Source: Mycobacterium bohemicum DSM 44277 (GTDB lineage Bacteria > Actinomycetota > Actinomycetes > Mycobacteriales > Mycobacteriaceae). Taken from it: a DNA stretch of 64,000 nt. The DNA lies in NCBI RefSeq assembly GCF_001053185.1, contig NZ_CSTD01000001.1:1877009-1941008 (forward strand). The letters run 5' to 3'. The notes under the pieces were generated by a model. The model saw nothing but the letters and a program-made list of their open reading frames with translations. It was not told where the DNA came from and made no database searches. This document shows positions 58,640-64,000 of this stretch, in pieces (position 1 is the stretch's first letter; the number at the start of each line of letters is the position of its first letter). Made by a program: the position numbers and the translations under genes.

Positions 58640-58650
58640 TTACCGTATGG
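58640..58650. promoter_or_regulatory. TTACCGTATGG motif in divergent promoter region
   Basis: This 11-base sequence is the exact reverse complement of part of the palindrome at 21347-21361 and is followed by GGTAAC nine bases later... forming TTACC/GGTAA half-sites with a wider 12-base spacing. It lies between the Mce-associated gene (minus) and an acyl-CoA dehydrogenase (plus). Suggestive only. Confidence 0.3.
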
Positions 58651-58784
58651 CGCGTTGGTAACATCGGAGTCGCCAGCGAATCGCGACAACCAGAACCGAT
58701 CAGGCGGATGATCAACCACCCCAACCTTCTCCCTTGCGTGTTTCGCGGCAGCGATCGACTGCCCCAAACGATCCCGCCGGCATC

Positions 58785-59932
58785 ATGACCGCTGTCGACA
58801 CTCCCGAAAAGATACTCTTCACCTCCACCACGGAAGCCTTTCTGCAGAAAGAAGCGCCGCTGCGGCGCGTCCGGGAGCTGCATTCGCAGGGTGAGTCCTT
58901 CGATCCGGCGTGGTGGCGGCGCGCCGCGGAGCTCGGCTGGACGGGACTGCTCGTTCCCGAGGAGCTGGGCGGGGGCAGCGTGTCGGACAACGGATTGGCC
59001 GACCTTGCCACGGTCGCCGAGCAACTCGGCAAGACGGTGGCCCCCGGGCCGCTCTACCCGGTCAGCGTCGTGCTGTCGGCGCTGGCGGGCTGCGCCGACC
59101 GCGAAGCCCACGCCGCGACCATCGAATCGCTGATGTCGGGGGAAACGGTTGCCTCATGGGCGGTCTGCGAGCCGGGCCGGGGCTGGGCGCCGACGGATCC
59201 GTCCGTGTCGGCCACGAAGACCGACGCCGGCTATCGCATCGACGGCTCGAAAGACCGGGTCGAGGCCGCCGCCGAGAGCGACGTGCTGCTGGTCGTGACC
59301 CGCTGCGGGCCGAATTCTGAAGACCTCCGCCAGTTCCTGGTCCCCACCGACGCCCCCGGGGTGCGCGTCGAGCCCCAGCAATCGGTCGACCTGGTCAAGA
59401 AATACGCCCGGGTACATTTCGACGGCGTCGTGGTGGAGCCGTCGGCCGCGGTGGGCAGCGCCGCCGAAACACCCGCGCTCGTCGAGCGGCAGGCCCAGAT
59501 CGCCGCGGTCCTGCAATGCTCCGAGGTGGTCGGCATCCTGCAGACGGTGTTCGACTTCACCGTCCAATGGGCGCTGGACCGGCACACATTCGGTCGCCCG
59601 CTGGCGTCCTACCAGGCACTCAAACACAGGTTCGCCGATATGAAGCTCTGGCTCGAGGCCTGCCGCGCCACCACCACCGCGGCCGTCGCCGACGTGTCCG
59701 CCGGCTCTCCGACCGCCGCCCTGACGGCCAGCATCGCCAAGTCCTACGTCGGCGAGACGGCCGGCCGGATCGTCCATGATTGCGTGCAGATGCACGGCGG
59801 GATCGGCGTCACCTGGGAACACGACCTGCACCTGTACCTGCGCCGGGTCACGTTGTATCGCTCCACCTTCGGGACGCCGGAAGAACACAACCTGCTCGTG
59901 TACCGGGCCGAGAAGGCGGGACGGGTGACCAA

Positions 59933-59936
<4 letters not shown>
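58785..59936 (+). CDS. Acyl-CoA dehydrogenase, probable alpha/beta partner subunit
   Basis: 383 residues. LLVPEELGGGSVSDNGLADLATVAEQLGKTVAPGPLYP in the N-domain, a middle domain without the usual TEPxxGSD (WAVCEPGRGW), DRHTFGRPLASYQALKHRFADM and MHGGIGVTWEHDLHLYLRRV. The C-terminal YEGTSE is absent. This is the pattern of one subunit of an alpha2beta2 dehydrogenase; the partner follows with a four-base overlap. ATG 58785 is the best start though no strong ribosome binding site precedes it. Confidence 0.88.
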
Positions 59937-63321
<3,385 letters not shown>

Positions 63322-63364
63322 TCATCGGCCGTTTGTGGCCTGTAGGGCCGGGTACCTCGCAGCT

Positions 63365-63865
63365 ATGGCCAGCGGCGGACCAAAGCAGGCGAACGCGATC
63401 TTGCGCAGTGTCCTGTCGTCACCGGTGCTCACGTTGAACGGCTGGGTCGCTTTCGAGTTGCCCCGCACGGTGACCGCGTTGGGCGTGTCGCTCCTGTCGG
63501 GTGTCCTCGCCGTGCATGTCTACCTGTTGGCCACCATGCCGGCCGTGCCCGGGTACTTCGCCGTCTACGCGGGGCTGCTGATGGTCGGTTGCCTGGCCGC
63601 CGCCGGCACCATGGTCGTCGGTCGCAACGCCTTTGTCCCGCAGGTTGGCTGGGTCCTCGGAAGCTTGCTCTGCACGGCGTTTCTCACCGTCTACCTGGTG
63701 AGCCGGTTCGTCGCTTTACCGGGACTGAGCGCGTTGACCGACCGTTGGGACGTCGCGCCGGGAACGCTGGCGATGGCGCTGGCGGCCGGCTTCATCGCGG
63801 TGCACACGACCGTGCTGTCGGGCATCAACGTGGCTTACCCGCAACGACGGAACTGGCCCGACTAA
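63365..63865 (+). CDS. Four-segment membrane protein, function unknown
   Basis: 166 residues with about four hydrophobic segments (roughly 35-55, 62-82, 92-112, 130-150) and short polar loops; ends in NVAYPQRRNWPD. No recognised motif. It starts at ATG 63365 without a strong ribosome binding site, divergent from the sigma-factor regulator across 200 bases. The next gene begins 14 bases after its stop and encodes a membrane cytochrome-like protein, so the two may be one transcript. Confidence 0.7.
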   Translation: MASGGPKQANAILRSVLSSPVLTLNGWVAFELPRTVTALGVSLLSGVLAVHVYLLATMPAVPGYFAVYAGLLMVGCLAAAGTMVVGRNAFVPQVGWVLGSLLCTAFLTVYLVSRFVALPGLSALTDRWDVAPGTLAMALAAGFIAVHTTVLSGINVAYPQRRNWPD

Positions 63866-63879
63866 GTGGGATCTCGCTC

Positions 63880-64000
63880 ATGACGACGCTCGACTATCCG
63901 GTGTGGCTACGCGTTGACCACTGGCTCAACGTGCTTTTCCTGACCCTGCTCATCCGCAGCGGCATCGAAATTCTGTCCACCCATCCCAAGCTGTACTGGC
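63880..64000 (+). CDS. Cytochrome b561-like membrane protein, partial (cut by window end)
   Basis: Only the first 40 codons are present (MTTLDYPVWLRVDHWLNVLF, then LTLLIRSGIEILSTHPKLYW). RVDHWLN followed by a hydrophobic segment and RSGIEIL..HPKLYW is the usual N-terminus of bacterial b561/Ni-hydrogenase-type cytochrome b proteins, often fused or linked to a molybdopterin oxidoreductase; the His would bind heme. The start follows the preceding membrane protein gene closely. The remainder lies outside the window. Confidence 0.65.
   Translation, partial: MTTLDYPVWLRVDHWLNVLFLTLLIRSGIEILSTHPKLYW

Noticed and set aside
21347..58650. Known steroid-regulator boxes (KstR/KstR2) in the promoters
   Set aside because: The promoter palindromes do not fit the KstR (AAC...GTT) or KstR2 (CAAG...CTTG) patterns as I recall them, so control by those regulators is not claimed.

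Overview
The window is high-GC DNA from a mycobacterium. The gene order murI, Rv1339-type phosphodiesterase, rph, rdgB, Rv1342c-type, lprD at the left and the two Mce-associated genes followed by the Rv1364c-type sigma-factor regulator at the right match the M. tuberculosis Rv1338-Rv1364c backbone. An environmental or M. avium complex-like slow grower is the best guess; species cannot be settled from the sequence alone.

Layout. 0-4.3 kb holds backbone genes for cell wall (murI), cAMP turnover, RNA processing (rph) and nucleotide-pool cleaning (rdgB), a two-gene membrane/lipoprotein operon, tRNA-Leu(UAG) and a tiny zinc-ribbon gene. At 4.4-6.2 kb, where M. tuberculosis has the mbt-2 and irtAB iron genes, there is only an IdeR-box promoter, the first ~190 codons of irtA, and the 3' part of a phosphotransferase gene fused behind it: a deletion scar. 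From 6.7 to 13.9 kb there are fatty-acid-type genes, including fabG2, with a GntR regulator. A homologue of the secreted Rv1352 protein follows at 13.9 kb.

From 14.3 to 57 kb lies a large catabolic region that has no counterpart at this place in M. tuberculosis. Together with the genes at 6.7-13.2 kb and 58.8-61.2 kb, the window encodes five acyl-CoA/AMP ligases, five crotonases, six acyl-CoA dehydrogenases (two as alpha/beta pairs), two class III CoA-transferases, four amidohydrolases, three cytochrome P450s, a Rieske oxygenase and a Rieske ferredoxin, a Baeyer-Villiger-like monooxygenase next to a hydrolase, two LLM flavin oxidoreductases, mycofactocin-type dehydrogenases and a lone carboxyltransferase. 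This reads as one or more pathways for oxidising, ring-opening and beta-oxidising a cyclic or branched compound; the substrate is unknown.

The main discovery is a likely regulon. Five 21-bp partly palindromic sites of the form TACT-N12-GTA, the best being a perfect palindrome, sit in five promoter regions between 24.0 and 47.0 kb. One lies in the promoter of the TetR-type regulator at 23.2-24.0 kb. They would place nearly all operons from 23 to 49 kb under that regulator. Other promoter palindromes (8.7, 21.3, 54.3 kb), palindromic intergenic repeats (3.2, 23.1, 38.8, 50.6 kb) and a frameshifted Mce-associated gene (58.5 kb) are also described. No gap between genes exceeds 300 bases. No insertion sequence, phage or CRISPR array was seen.
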